64,000 nucleotides of DNA. Origin: Caldilineaceae bacterium (GTDB lineage: Bacteria; Chloroflexota; Anaerolineae; Caldilineales; Caldilineaceae). Of the stretch, positions 45,882 to 55,263 are shown in pieces. The position numbers and the translations under genes were made by a program. Numbering within the stretch: the stretch's first letter is position 1; each line of letters opens with the position of its first letter. The notes beneath the pieces are model-generated. The model was not told the DNA's origin. It searched no databases and was given only the letters and a program-made list of their open reading frames with translations. Where the stretch lies: assembly GCA_019637645.1 (NCBI GenBank), contig JAHBVH010000027.1, forward strand, positions 1 through 64,000. The letters run 5' to 3'.

Positions 45882-46655
45882 TCAGGCTTGATGCTCAGAT
45901 AACTGGGCCTGACAACTTTCCAAAAAACTGTCCCACAACCGGCGATGGCTTTCGCTCAGTTCAAAGACCCGCTCAGGATGCCATTGAACGCCGAACACCC
46001 ACTGGTGCTGTTGGCTTTCGTAGGCTTCCACCAACCATTCGTCCGGCTGTGCCAAGGCCACGGGTACGAAGAGGGGGGCCATGCTGGCGCGATCCAGCCC
46101 CTGGTGATGAAAGGTATTCACAGGCATTTGCATCGTGCCCACAATCGCATGAAAGCGACTCTCTGGCACAATGGTGACAGGATGATAGGCGGTGCTATCT
46201 TGGGGCGAACGATGGCCGTCAAAGTGTTGGACCATACCGCCCCCGGCGGCCACATTGAGTACTTGGCAGCCACGGCAGATGGCAAACAGGGGCAGATCGC
46301 GGGCAAGAGCCTGTTGCGCTAAGGTGAGTTCCAATTCGTCCCGTTTTAGATCAATGGATTCTGGCTCAGCGCCATTCAGTTCCTGACCAAAATAGTGCGG
46401 ATGGACATCCCCCCCGCCAGAGAGGATCAGGCCCTGTAACCGATCCAAGACAGCCGCGGGCAAACGGCCAGCGGGATCGGGTTCGGCGGTCGTGCCGTCA
46501 GGAAAGTGTGTCGGTTGATCAGGCGACAAGATCACCGGAGTTGCACCATATTCCTGTAAGATCGCTAGATAGTTACGCGTGTTCTTCTCCACCCACGCGG
46601 CATCGCCATGGCGCGTGGTGACGCCGATCCAGAGCGGCTTACCAGTTGTGGTCAT
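45882..46655 (-). CDS. Class I glutamine amidotransferase-like hydrolase (PuuD/peptidase C26)
   Basis: A 257-residue gamma-glutamyl hydrolase-type protein. The nucleophile is Cys127 in AICRGCQVLNV. The triad His and Glu are in GVQWHPERV. The GGGDVHPHYFG motif near residue 80 is typical of the gamma-glutamyl-GABA hydrolase (PuuD-like) group. No other polyamine genes are present, so the substrate is uncertain. It is upstream of and coupled to queA. Confidence 0.9.
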   Translation of the reverse strand: MTTTGKPLWIGVTTRHGDAAWVEKNTRNYLAILQEYGATPVILSPDQPTHFPDGTTAEPDPAGRLPAAVLDRLQGLILSGGGDVHPHYFGQELNGAEPESIDLKRDELELTLAQQALARDLPLFAICRGCQVLNVAAGGGMVQHFDGHRSPQDSTAYHPVTIVPESRFHAIVGTMQMPVNTFHHQGLDRASMAPLFVPVALAQPDEWLVEAYESQQHQWVFGVQWHPERVFELSESHRRLWDSFLESCQAQLSEHQA

Positions 46656-47092
46656 CAGATCATCACTTTCCGTTTGTAGCGAAATTTCGGTGGCGAGATA
46701 AAAAGCCTAGGTTAGAAGCCAGCCCAATTGATGGCGGCTGGCTTGGGTCTTGAGCCCTGGTTTGGCGACTAGTTGGGCATGGCTGGGCTCAACCAGCAAA
46801 GAACCGTCCGCAAAGGCAATGGCGGGAATAATGCGGAATGATTTCGGCCCAGTACAGTCAACTACGTAATGCCCATCTTGCCTATCCGCGGGCATCCGCA
46901 CCTATCCGCGTCCCCCATTCCACTGCCGTTGATCAATGACCAAAATTCTACACTATCCTCCAGGCGATGTGATAAACTGTAAGCGCCTTTGCAGCTAGAT
47001 TGATAAAAGCCCGCAAAAATACAAAGGTGCAGCTGTACAAAGAATGTACACGCGAGCAGGTGGGACTTCCACAAAGGTAGTGACATCCGTTT
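46656..47092. other. 437-bp divergent intergenic region
   Basis: Lies between the amidotransferase and penicillin acylase starts. It includes the 46707-46850 relic described separately and a cluster of ATCCGCG words near 46885-46912. No clear promoter was found. Confidence 0.45.
46707..46850 (-). pseudogene. Relic of a thioredoxin reductase-like flavoprotein
   Basis: The minus-strand frame reads IIPAIAFADGSLLVEPSHAQ and then LVAKPGLKTQASRHQ. This closely resembles the linker between the N-terminal domain and the FAD domain in fused response-regulator/thioredoxin-disulfide reductase proteins (consensus remembered as IPAVLFPDGSVLVEPS.AQLA.K.GL). The homology ends where the FYDLVIVGGGPAG segment should begin, and a stop follows at 46707. 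Only about 40 codons remain, so it is a fragment without function. The identification is by eye. Confidence 0.45.
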
Positions 47093-49549
47093 ATGACAAT
47101 AGCATTTCTTGGAACCCTATTACTCTTCTTCTTGATCATTCTGCCCATCGGCGCCTTTTTTCTCTACCTCTATTGGTGGTCGATTCAGCGTAGCAACCCC
47201 CAACAAACGGGGACGTTGACCCTTGCCTGCCTCACCGAAGCCGTGGAAGTGCTGCGCGACAAACATGGCGTACCGCATCTCTACGCCCAGAATCGGGCCG
47301 ATCTCTTTCGCGCGCAGGGCTTTGTCCATGCCCAGGATCGCCTCTGGCAGATGGAGCAAAATCGGCGCATTGCACAGGGGCGCTTGGCCGCAGTCTATGG
47401 CGAAGCCGCGCTAGATGCCGACCGCTTTAGCCGGATCATCGGTTTCTGGCGTGCCGCAGAAGCCGAACTTCCTCAGCTCGATGCCGAAACCCACCAAGTT
47501 TTGACTTGGTATGCCGAAGGAGTCAATGGCTATATCGAACAACGGCCACGCCGATTGGGGGGGGAATTTAACCTCCTACGCGTCCACCCCGCGCCCTGGA
47601 CACCGCTCGACAGCCTCGGCTACGGCAAAGTGATGGGCTGGGGACTGAGCCTTAACTGGGAGAGCGAATTAACCCGGCTCCAGCTCCTTGAACAGCTCGA
47701 TCCTTTCGTGGCTGCTGAACTAGAGCCAAGCTATCCAGAGAAAAACCCGATTATCGCGGAGGGGGTTGGCGACGCTACAGCCATGCGGTTACAACACACC
47801 GCGGGTCTATTGCTCAATCAATATGAAGAACTCAAGCAATGGCTGGGGGTGGCGACCGAAGGCGAAGGCAGCAATGCGTGGGTACTGGCCCCGCAACATA
47901 GTCTAAATCGCCGCCCTTTGCTTTGTAACGATCCACATCTGGCCGTACAGATCCCCGGCACGTGGTACGAGCTACACCTGAACGCGCCGGATTATGCCGT
48001 GAGCGGGGTCTCTTTACCCGGTACACCCGGCGTTGTGATCGGCCATAACGAAGAGATCGCCTGGGGCATGACCAATGCCATGGTCGATGTACAAGATCTC
48101 TATTGGGAGCGCGCCCATCCCACCGAGAGCAGCCACTTTGCCTATGGCGACAGTTGGGAAAGCGCCACCGTGCGCGAAGAGACCATCGAAGTGCGCCGCC
48201 GTGCGCCCCATGTCGAGCGGGTAGTTATCACCCGGCATGGGCCGCTGATCAGCAACTTGGTCCAATCCCCCGAAGGCAAGCGCAACGACAGGATCGCCCC
48301 CTTGGCGCTACGCTGGTCTGGTCATGAACCGGGCCAACTCGTGCGGTCGATTTTGCGCTTGAACCAAGCCACCAATTGGGAAGAATTTAGCGCGGCGCTG
48401 ACCGACTGGTCAACCCCAGTTCAGAATGTCGTCTTTGCCGACAGCCGCGGCAACATCGGCTATCGTTTAGCTGGCAAGGCACCGCTTCGGGCCAAAAATC
48501 TGGGGCTGCTGCCCGCCCCTGGTTGGCTGACCGATCACGAATGGCAAGGTTACATCCCCGCAGCGGAGCTACCCCACCTCTACAACCCCGAATCGGGCAA
48601 GATTGTGACAGCCAATCACAAGCTGGTCGGCGACGACTATCCCTATTTCCTGGGGGTTGAATTTGACGCCGGCTGGCGCGCGGCACGGTTGGAAGAGATG
48701 CTGAAACGCAAAGATCGCTATACTATCCGCGATATGGAGGAGATGCAATTAGACACCCACAGCAAGTTGGCCGAAGCCTTTACTCCTTGGTTTACGCTGA
48801 TCAACAGTGATGATCCCTGGGAAAAGACAGCTCTGCAAGCGTTGCGCAAATGGAACTTTCGCATGGACGCCGACAATTTTGCAGCCACTGTCTATCATCA
48901 TTTCCTGCTCTCTTTGCTGGATATGGTCTTTGGCGACAAGCTGGGCACGGCCAAACGCGGCTACCTGGGCATGAGCAGCACACCGCTTTTTCTGGTTCAC
49001 GGTTTTCTGGGACGCGCCGAAACGCGCTTATTAGAATTGCTGCAAGAATATGATCACTCCTTCTGGTACACCGAGGTGGCGACGGGGCGCCAACGGGATC
49101 GCGAGACCTTGCTGCAAGAAGCACTCCGCGCGGCGGTACGGCAGATCCGTACCCAGCTAGGCGATAGCACGCGGACTTGGGACTGGGGGCGCGTCCATCA
49201 GGTGCGCTATGTCCACCCATTAGGCAGCGCCCGACTGCTGAAAAACACCTTTCAGCGCGGCCCGATTCCCGTCGGCGGGGACGGCACAACACCGAATGTC
49301 ACGCGCCACGCACCCCAATTGCCTTTAGGTTTGATCCAGGTCGCAGCCAGTTATCGGCAGATCTACGAGGTGGGCGTTTGGGATCGTGCCCAAACCATTA
49401 CCAATAGTGGTCAATCCGGTCATCCACTGCACCCCAATTATGATGACCAGATTATGCTCTGGCGGGAAGGGGCCTATCATAAAATGCCCTGGAGTCGCGC
49501 CGCCGTCCAAGGGATTACAGAGCAGCAGTTACTACTCAAGCCCGCCTGA
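47093..49549 (+). CDS. Penicillin acylase family protein (S45)
   Basis: An 818-residue N-terminal-nucleophile hydrolase precursor. An N-terminal hydrophobic segment (about 3-26) acts as signal or anchor. The alpha part carries VLRDKHGVPHLYAQNRADLFRAQGFVHAQDRLWQMEQ. Autocleavage should occur before Ser260 in EGSNAWVLAPQHS, leaving it as the beta-chain N-terminus; NDPHLAVQIPGTWYE follows as in the family. The catalytic Asn is likely in TVEN-equivalent sequences near AKIVTANHKL. Substrates may be penicillins, cephalosporins, acyl-homoserine lactones or cyclic lipopeptides. It is monocistronic or read with the small coiled-coil gene. Confidence 0.92.
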   Translation: MTIAFLGTLLLFFLIILPIGAFFLYLYWWSIQRSNPQQTGTLTLACLTEAVEVLRDKHGVPHLYAQNRADLFRAQGFVHAQDRLWQMEQNRRIAQGRLAAVYGEAALDADRFSRIIGFWRAAEAELPQLDAETHQVLTWYAEGVNGYIEQRPRRLGGEFNLLRVHPAPWTPLDSLGYGKVMGWGLSLNWESELTRLQLLEQLDPFVAAELEPSYPEKNPIIAEGVGDATAMRLQHTAGLLLNQYEELKQWLGVATEGEGSNAWVLAPQHSLNRRPLLCNDPHLAVQIPGTWYELHLNAPDYAVSGVSLPGTPGVVIGHNEEIAWGMTNAMVDVQDLYWERAHPTESSHFAYGDSWESATVREETIEVRRRAPHVERVVITRHGPLISNLVQSPEGKRNDRIAPLALRWSGHEPGQLVRSILRLNQATNWEEFSAALTDWSTPVQNVVFADSRGNIGYRLAGKAPLRAKNLGLLPAPGWLTDHEWQGYIPAAELPHLYNPESGKIVTANHKLVGDDYPYFLGVEFDAGWRAARLEEMLKRKDRYTIRDMEEMQLDTHSKLAEAFTPWFTLINSDDPWEKTALQALRKWNFRMDADNFAATVYHHFLLSLLDMVFGDKLGTAKRGYLGMSSTPLFLVHGFLGRAETRLLELLQEYDHSFWYTEVATGRQRDRETLLQEALRAAVRQIRTQLGDSTRTWDWGRVHQVRYVHPLGSARLLKNTFQRGPIPVGGDGTTPNVTRHAPQLPLGLIQVAASYRQIYEVGVWDRAQTITNSGQSGHPLHPNYDDQIMLWREGAYHKMPWSRAAVQGITEQQLLLKPA

Positions 49550-49639
49550 TTCAAGATCAGGGCGGGGTGACATCATGATCTGAATGCATTCGTAGTTTGT
49601 TGAAGAATGTCGTTTATTGAAGAATGATGAGGTGAAAAG

Positions 49640-50101
49640 ATGATGGAGACAACCAAACAGAACTTATCCTGGGTTACCGAGGATCTGTCACGGCTCACGG
49701 CAATGGCGAACGAACTGGAGAGCTATATTGTGGCCGGTTCAGTCTATCGAACGGTTGTGATCCCTAGCACCAATGGGAATCGGAAAATTATCATGTCCGG
49801 CGGAGACATTCTCGCGCGCCTCCACCGTCTGCGTGTCCACCACCAGAGCCTGACACCAGTGCAGCAGGAACGCGTCGAGCAGCTCACCGGCCAGATCCAA
49901 AGTGGGATCTACGCCCTCCGCACCCGCTTCCATGATATCCTGCGCCGTGAACTCAAAGCCCGCAACGATCAACTGGCCTGGGATGTCGAGTTGCGGCGCG
50001 CGCAGGAAGAAAAAGAAGACGAAAAGCAGAGCGCCGATCCCGCCGAAGTGCAAAACCGTGACCATATTGCCGCCATCGAAAAAGAGTTGAACAGCCCCTG
50101 A
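49640..50101 (+). CDS. Hypothetical coiled-coil protein
   Basis: A 153-residue protein of unrecognised family. Most of it is predicted helical, with heptad-like stretches (SPVQQERVEQLTGQIQSGIYALRTRFHDILRRELKARND region) and a highly charged, Glu/Lys-rich C-terminus. There is no signal or membrane segment. GAGGTGAAAAG precedes two consecutive ATGs; the second may be used. A terminator follows, and the gene is separated by 90 bases from the acylase gene. Confidence 0.65.
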   Translation: MMETTKQNLSWVTEDLSRLTAMANELESYIVAGSVYRTVVIPSTNGNRKIIMSGGDILARLHRLRVHHQSLTPVQQERVEQLTGQIQSGIYALRTRFHDILRRELKARNDQLAWDVELRRAQEEKEDEKQSADPAEVQNRDHIAAIEKELNSP

Positions 50102-50114
50102 GGTAGTCATCTTG

Positions 50115-50165
50115 ATCACGAAAGGGGACGAGCTATGCACACTTTTCTTTCGCTCCTTTCGTGAT
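50115..50165 (+). terminator. Terminator before the defence-type locus
   Basis: 11-bp arms ATCACGAAAGG / CCTTTCGTGAT enclose a 29-base loop, followed by TCATTTTT. It lies 13 bases after the coiled-coil gene stop and separates it from the promoter at 50311. Confidence 0.7.
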
Positions 50166-50310
50166 TCATTTTTAGTAGCTAGCGTTGGGAAGGTAGCCCC
50201 CTTGCAGCACAACCTTGGTCGCCAATGGACAAAAATCTAACGAAGCTGTTTACGCCCAACAAAAAAACCTTCTGATTCCTTACAAATTTTCAGAAAATAT
50301 CAATAAATAG

Positions 50311-50339
50311 TTGACAGGCAAAACTCACTCCGATATAAT
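50311..50339 (+). promoter_or_regulatory. Consensus sigma-70 promoter of the helicase operon
   Basis: TTGACA (50311-50316) and TATAAT (50334-50339) are both exact consensus and separated by exactly 17 bases, in an AT-rich stretch. Transcription would begin near 50346, about 90 bases before the helicase ATG. It is the only fully consensus promoter seen in the window and implies strong, housekeeping-type expression of the downstream genes. Confidence 0.85.
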
Positions 50340-50435
50340 CCTGTTTCACTAAGTTGATTACACTGTTCTCACGCGCTCTTCCCATTCTTTACGACCATCC
50401 ACAAAGCACGAATTCGTTTCAAGCTGTATCTAAAA

Positions 50436-53312
50436 ATGCTATACACAGATTATCATGCTAGCTATATTGCTCATGAACTAACCAAGCGCTACTCCGCAGA
50501 TAATCAAGAAAAGCTAGCTAGCGCATTGGTTGATGCTCAGGTTGATCTCAACCCCCATCAAGTTGAGGCAGCCCTCTTTGCTTTTCGTTCACCACTATCC
50601 AAAGGAGCGATGTTAGCAGATGAAGTCGGGCTAGGCAAGACCATTGAAGCAGGCATTGTTATCTCTCAGCGCTGGGCGGAACGTAAGCGGCGTATTTTAA
50701 TCATTACACCAGCCAATCTACGCAAACAATGGCACCAAGAGCTTCAAGAAAAATTTTTTCTGCCCTGTCTCATTCTGGAAACGCAGTCTTATAACCAAGC
50801 GCGCAAGGCCAGCCAAGCGTCCCCCTTTGCTTGTGACGAAGTGGTAATTTGTTCCTATCAATTTGCACGCAGCAAAGCGGCTGATGTTACGCGCGTTGCT
50901 TGGGATCTGGTGGTCATGGACGAAGCGCACCGGCTGCGCAATGTTTACAAAAAGTCAAATAAAATTGCGAACGAATTACGTGATATCTTAAAGAATAGAC
51001 ACAAACTCCTGCTCACCGCTACGCCACTCCAAAACTCACTGCTGGAATTGTACGGCTTAGTAACCTTTATCGATGAGCATGTCTTTGGCGACCTCAAAAG
51101 TTTTCGTGAACAATTTGGTGATTTAAATAACCCACGCACCTACCAGATCCTCAAAGCCCGTCTGCGCCCAATCTGCCAGCGTACATTGCGCAGCCAAGTA
51201 CTGCCTTATGTTCGCTACACTAAACGCCTTCCACTGCTCCAAAAATTTAAGCCGTCAGTTGATGAATTGACGCTCTATGATCTTGTCTCTGATTATTTGC
51301 GCAAACCACAGCTACAAGCATTGCCCACAGGACAACGCCAACTGCTCACCATCGTTTTGCGCAAATTACTTGCTTCCTCAACCTTTGCCATTGCCGGCGC
51401 ACTAGATAAGATGGTGCGCCGCTTGCGTAAACGACTGGCCGACGACGGCGTACCGATAGATCAACCAGAAATACCGCTCGACCAGGAACTAGATGCAGAT
51501 TTTGAGACCTTGGATGAAATGGCCGAAGAGTGGGCGGAAGACGAAGAAGAAACGCCAGCACTGACTACCACCGAGCGTGAAGCACTGAAAGTCGAAATTG
51601 CCGAGTTGCAAGCTTTTTACGACTTGGCGGTGCAAATTACCGAAAATGCTAAAGGCCAGGCACTGCTGAAAGCGCTTCAAACGGCCTTTGCCAAAGCAAC
51701 GGCGTTAGGCGCATCACAGAAAGCATTGATCTTTACCGAATCGCGCCGCACACAAGAGTATTTGTTGCAGCTGCTCGTCACTAGCCCCTACAGTGACGGC
51801 ATTGTCCTTTTTAATGGTTCCAATAGCGATGAGAAATCGAAAGCGCTTTATAGCGCCTGGCTCGCCCGCCATCAAGGCACTGATCGAGTCACTGGCTCGC
51901 GCACGGCGGACATGCGCTCTGCCTTAGTTGATTATTTTCGCGATGAAGGACAGATCATGATTGCTACGGAAGCAGGGGCCGAAGGGATCAACTTACAATT
52001 TTGCTCACTCGTAGTCAACTATGATCTGCCGTGGAACCCGCAAAGGGTTGAACAACGTATTGGCCGCTGTCATCGCTACGGTCAGAAGAATGATGTAGTT
52101 GTCGTCAATTTTCTCAACAGTGAAAACGCTGCCGACCAACGGGTCTTTGAACTGCTGGATCAGAAATTTCAGCTCTTTAATGGCGTCTTTGGGGCCAGTG
52201 ATGAAGTGTTGGGCGTCATTGAATCGGGCGTCGCCTTTGAAAAGCGGATTGCTGACATCTATCAAAGCTGTCGCTCACCGGAAGAAATTAATCAATCCTT
52301 TGACAAACTCCAGGCGGAATTGAGTACCCAAATTGCCGAAGCGATGACCCAAGCCCGCCAATCCCTGCTGGAAAATTTTGACGATGAAGTCAAAGAGAAA
52401 CTACGCCTACGCGCCGCCGATACGCAGGAACAATTGAATCGCTATGAACAAATGTTGATGCAATTGACCCACTATGAGCTAAACGGCCACGCCGAGTTTC
52501 GCAGCGATGCTTCTTTCTATTTGCATCAATCGCCTCTGCCCGCTGACACAGCCCCCAGTGGTCTGTATGAGTTACCGCGCCGTTCAGGGGAAGCACACTT
52601 ATACCGCTTGGCCCATCCATTAGCACAACATTTGATTCAACAGGCCAAGACCCACTCATTGCCGCCAGTGCTCATGACATTTGATTATGCCCATGCCCCA
52701 AACAAAATCAGTGTGCTAGAGACGCTGCCCGTCAAAGCGGGCTGGCTACAACTCACTCAATTGACAGTGGATGCCCTGGCGCAGATGGAAGATCACCTCT
52801 TATGGAGTGCCGTTACCGATGATGGACAAACGTTGGAAGCAGACATTGCACGGCGTCTCTTCCAACTGCCGATGCCCACCCTTCAGCCCCTGGGCAATGT
52901 TGACGCCCAACCGGAGCGCATCGCCGCGGAAACAGAACGCCAGCAACAGATTATCTTACAGAGCATTAGCCAACGCAATGCTCAATTCTTTGAAGATGAA
53001 ATTCACAAACTAGAAGTCTGGGCCGACGACCGCAAAGTAGCTCTCGACCAGGAGATTAAAGACTTTGATCGGCGCATTCAGGAAGCGCGCCGCGCCGCCT
53101 TGTCCGCTGTCACGCTAGAACAAAAACTAGAAGCGCAGAAAACCGTCAAAGCCTTAGAAAAAGAACGCTCTGCCAAACGCCGCGCCCTCTTTGAAGCCCA
53201 GGATGAAATTGAGGCACAACGCGATGCGATTATTACTGAAACGGAAGCACGCCTGTCGCAAAATCACACATCAACCACCCTTTTTACGGTCCGATGGAGA
53301 TTCCTATCGTGA
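50436..53312 (+). CDS. SNF2/RapA-like superfamily 2 helicase with C-terminal coiled coil
   Basis: A 958-residue DNA translocase. Walker A is ADEVGLGKT (61-69, Lys68), the Walker B box is DEAH (162-165), motif III is LTATPLQN, and the second RecA domain has ATEAGAEGINLQFC and RVEQRIGRCHRYGQ. An acidic insertion (near 345-385) lies between the lobes. The last 150 residues (RQQQIILQSISQRNAQFFEDEIHKLEVW onward) are highly charged helices, probably coiled coil. No nuclease motif was found. It most resembles SNF2-type ATPases of prokaryotic defence loci (DrmD-like, COG0553). It is the first gene after a consensus promoter and overlaps the 51-codon ORF that follows. Confidence 0.88.
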   Translation: MLYTDYHASYIAHELTKRYSADNQEKLASALVDAQVDLNPHQVEAALFAFRSPLSKGAMLADEVGLGKTIEAGIVISQRWAERKRRILIITPANLRKQWHQELQEKFFLPCLILETQSYNQARKASQASPFACDEVVICSYQFARSKAADVTRVAWDLVVMDEAHRLRNVYKKSNKIANELRDILKNRHKLLLTATPLQNSLLELYGLVTFIDEHVFGDLKSFREQFGDLNNPRTYQILKARLRPICQRTLRSQVLPYVRYTKRLPLLQKFKPSVDELTLYDLVSDYLRKPQLQALPTGQRQLLTIVLRKLLASSTFAIAGALDKMVRRLRKRLADDGVPIDQPEIPLDQELDADFETLDEMAEEWAEDEEETPALTTTEREALKVEIAELQAFYDLAVQITENAKGQALLKALQTAFAKATALGASQKALIFTESRRTQEYLLQLLVTSPYSDGIVLFNGSNSDEKSKALYSAWLARHQGTDRVTGSRTADMRSALVDYFRDEGQIMIATEAGAEGINLQFCSLVVNYDLPWNPQRVEQRIGRCHRYGQKNDVVVVNFLNSENAADQRVFELLDQKFQLFNGVFGASDEVLGVIESGVAFEKRIADIYQSCRSPEEINQSFDKLQAELSTQIAEAMTQARQSLLENFDDEVKEKLRLRAADTQEQLNRYEQMLMQLTHYELNGHAEFRSDASFYLHQSPLPADTAPSGLYELPRRSGEAHLYRLAHPLAQHLIQQAKTHSLPPVLMTFDYAHAPNKISVLETLPVKAGWLQLTQLTVDALAQMEDHLLWSAVTDDGQTLEADIARRLFQLPMPTLQPLGNVDAQPERIAAETERQQQIILQSISQRNAQFFEDEIHKLEVWADDRKVALDQEIKDFDRRIQEARRAALSAVTLEQKLEAQKTVKALEKERSAKRRALFEAQDEIEAQRDAIITETEARLSQNHTSTTLFTVRWRFLS

Positions 53313-53449
53313 ACGATTCTCCTATTTTGGGTACCCCAGACGAAACAGTTGCTAATCAAATTATTCAGCGCTTTATCGCTGCAGAGCTTTTGCCACAGCA
53401 AACTTACAATCACCCATTCATTCAGTCACCCAATCGATTTAGACCATGA
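53294..53449 (+). CDS. 51-residue ORF linking the helicase and DUF262 genes
   Basis: The frame starts at ATG 53294, inside the last 19 bases of the helicase gene. It ends in ATGA, sharing bases with the DUF262 start at 53446. The peptide (MEIPIVNDSPILGTPDETVA, then NQIIQRFIAAELLPQQ) looks like a small acidic-to-neutral helical protein. Both overlaps suggest translational coupling, and without this frame there would be a 130-base gap in a tight operon. No family was recognised. It could be a truncated remnant of a longer gene instead. Confidence 0.5.
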   Translation: MEIPIVNDSPILGTPDETVANQIIQRFIAAELLPQQTYNHPFIQSPNRFRP

Positions 53450-55263
53450 ATACAACCACAACGTTTGACAGCACCAAAGAATCCCTTTCTGATCTGCTAC
53501 GCAGCATCGCCGAGGGCAAAACACAACTACCCGATTTCCAACGAGGCTGGGTTTGGGATGATGAGCACATCCGTAGCTTGCTGGCAAGCGTCTCTCTTTC
53601 CTTTCCAATCGGTACCGTCATGATGCTGGCAACGGGTAACGAACAGGTACGCTTTCGCCCCCGGTTAGTCGAAGGAGTACAACTACAGACATGGGTTGAA
53701 CCAGAACGTTTGATCCTAGACGGGCAACAACGTCTCACTTCACTCTTTCAGTCGCTTTGGTCTGGTCGAGCCGTGGCAACACGCGATAGCCGCAAAAAAG
53801 CACGTAACCTTTGGTACTACATTGATATCGCGAAAGCACTTGATCCGAATGGGGATCGTGATGAGGCTGTCATTTCCTTGCCGGAAGATCGGATTGTTCG
53901 CAACTTTCGTGGTGAGGTGATTGCCGACTACTCTTCACCGGAAAAAGAATATGAGGCTGGGCTTTTTCCTCTGCTCAAGCTCTTCAGTAGTTCCGATTGG
54001 CGACGCGCCTATTCCAAATATTGGAAGTATGACGACAAGCATATGGAGATGTTTGATGGCTTTGAAGACACGATCATCAAACGCTTCGAACAGTATCAAA
54101 TGCCCAAGATCACCTTAAGCGAAGCCACACCCAAAGAAGCAGTTTGTATTGTCTTTGAGAAGGTAAACACCGGTGGCGTTTCGTTAACGGTCTTTGAACT
54201 AATGACAGCCACCTTTGCCGCCGATGATTACAATTTGCGCGATGATTGGCAGCGCCGCAAAGAACTACTTAGTGATCTGCCAGTTTTGGATACAGTCACC
54301 AGTGATGATCTACTCCAGGCCATTACATTGCTGGCAACCTATCAGCGCAACCGTGATAGCATCAACTATGGGATTTCCAGAGAACGTTCACCGGGCGTTA
54401 GTTGTAAGCGCAAAGATATTCTACGCCTATCCTTGGCCGAATATTTACGCTGGGTCGATGCCATCACAGAGGGATTTAAGCGGGCCGCCAAGTTGCTCTA
54501 TAGCCAAAAGATTTTTACCGCACGTGACCTCCCCTACCGTACGCAACTTGTACCACTTGCCGCGGTCTACGCGCTATTGGGGGATCGCGCGAATACCGAC
54601 AGTGTGCGCACGAAACTCATGCAATGGTACTGGTGTGGTGTCCTAGGGGAGCTTTATGGCAGCGCGATTGAAACGCGTTTTGCCAAAGATTTGCCAGAAA
54701 TCTTAGTTTGGATCGAAGGTGGCAATGAACCGGACACCATCCGCGATGCCAACTTTGTCCCGGCTCGACTCTATACCTTGCGCACACGCAACAGTGCTGC
54801 TTATAAAGGGATCTATGCCCTACTGCTACGTGATGGTGGCCAAGATTTTCGCTCTGGTGAGCCTATTGATGTGCAGATGTACACGGCGGACCGCATTGAT
54901 ATCCATCACATCTTCCCGCGCGGTTGGTGTGAAAAGCAGGGGATCGATAAACGCCGTTACGACAGCATTATCAACAAAACGCCCTTGGCGGCGAAGACGA
55001 ACCAGATGATCGGCAGCAAAGCCCCTAGCAGCTATCTGCAACAGATGCAACAGCAGGCGGGCGTCGATCCTGGCCGCATGGATCAAATGCTCTATTCGCA
55101 TGTCATCGATCCTATCCACATTCGCAACGACCACTTTGAAAACTTTTTGGTAGAACGTGAACGCGCCCTGCTCCAACGCATTGAGCGCGCCATGGGCAAG
55201 CCCATCCTCACCGATTCTGTCCTGACGGTTGACGATTTTGGCCTAGATGAAGAAGATGAATAA
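53446..55263 (+). CDS. DUF262 / HNH (GmrSD-like) nuclease protein
   Basis: A 605-residue protein. The N-terminal DUF262 (ParB/Srx-like NTPase-nuclease fold) shows LPDFQRGWVWDDEHI (about 29-43) and DGQQRLTSLFQSL (92-104). The middle has FEKVNTGGVSLTVFELMTATFA, a typical DUF262 segment. The C-terminus holds a DUF1524-like HNH site: DIHHIFPRGW (His487, His488) with Asn510 downstream. DUF262-DUF1524 proteins include GmrSD, which cuts modified phage DNA in an NTP-dependent way. The start overlaps the preceding ORF (ATGA). It belongs to the helicase transcription unit. Confidence 0.88.
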   Translation: MNTTTTFDSTKESLSDLLRSIAEGKTQLPDFQRGWVWDDEHIRSLLASVSLSFPIGTVMMLATGNEQVRFRPRLVEGVQLQTWVEPERLILDGQQRLTSLFQSLWSGRAVATRDSRKKARNLWYYIDIAKALDPNGDRDEAVISLPEDRIVRNFRGEVIADYSSPEKEYEAGLFPLLKLFSSSDWRRAYSKYWKYDDKHMEMFDGFEDTIIKRFEQYQMPKITLSEATPKEAVCIVFEKVNTGGVSLTVFELMTATFAADDYNLRDDWQRRKELLSDLPVLDTVTSDDLLQAITLLATYQRNRDSINYGISRERSPGVSCKRKDILRLSLAEYLRWVDAITEGFKRAAKLLYSQKIFTARDLPYRTQLVPLAAVYALLGDRANTDSVRTKLMQWYWCGVLGELYGSAIETRFAKDLPEILVWIEGGNEPDTIRDANFVPARLYTLRTRNSAAYKGIYALLLRDGGQDFRSGEPIDVQMYTADRIDIHHIFPRGWCEKQGIDKRRYDSIINKTPLAAKTNQMIGSKAPSSYLQQMQQQAGVDPGRMDQMLYSHVIDPIHIRNDHFENFLVERERALLQRIERAMGKPILTDSVLTVDDFGLDEEDE

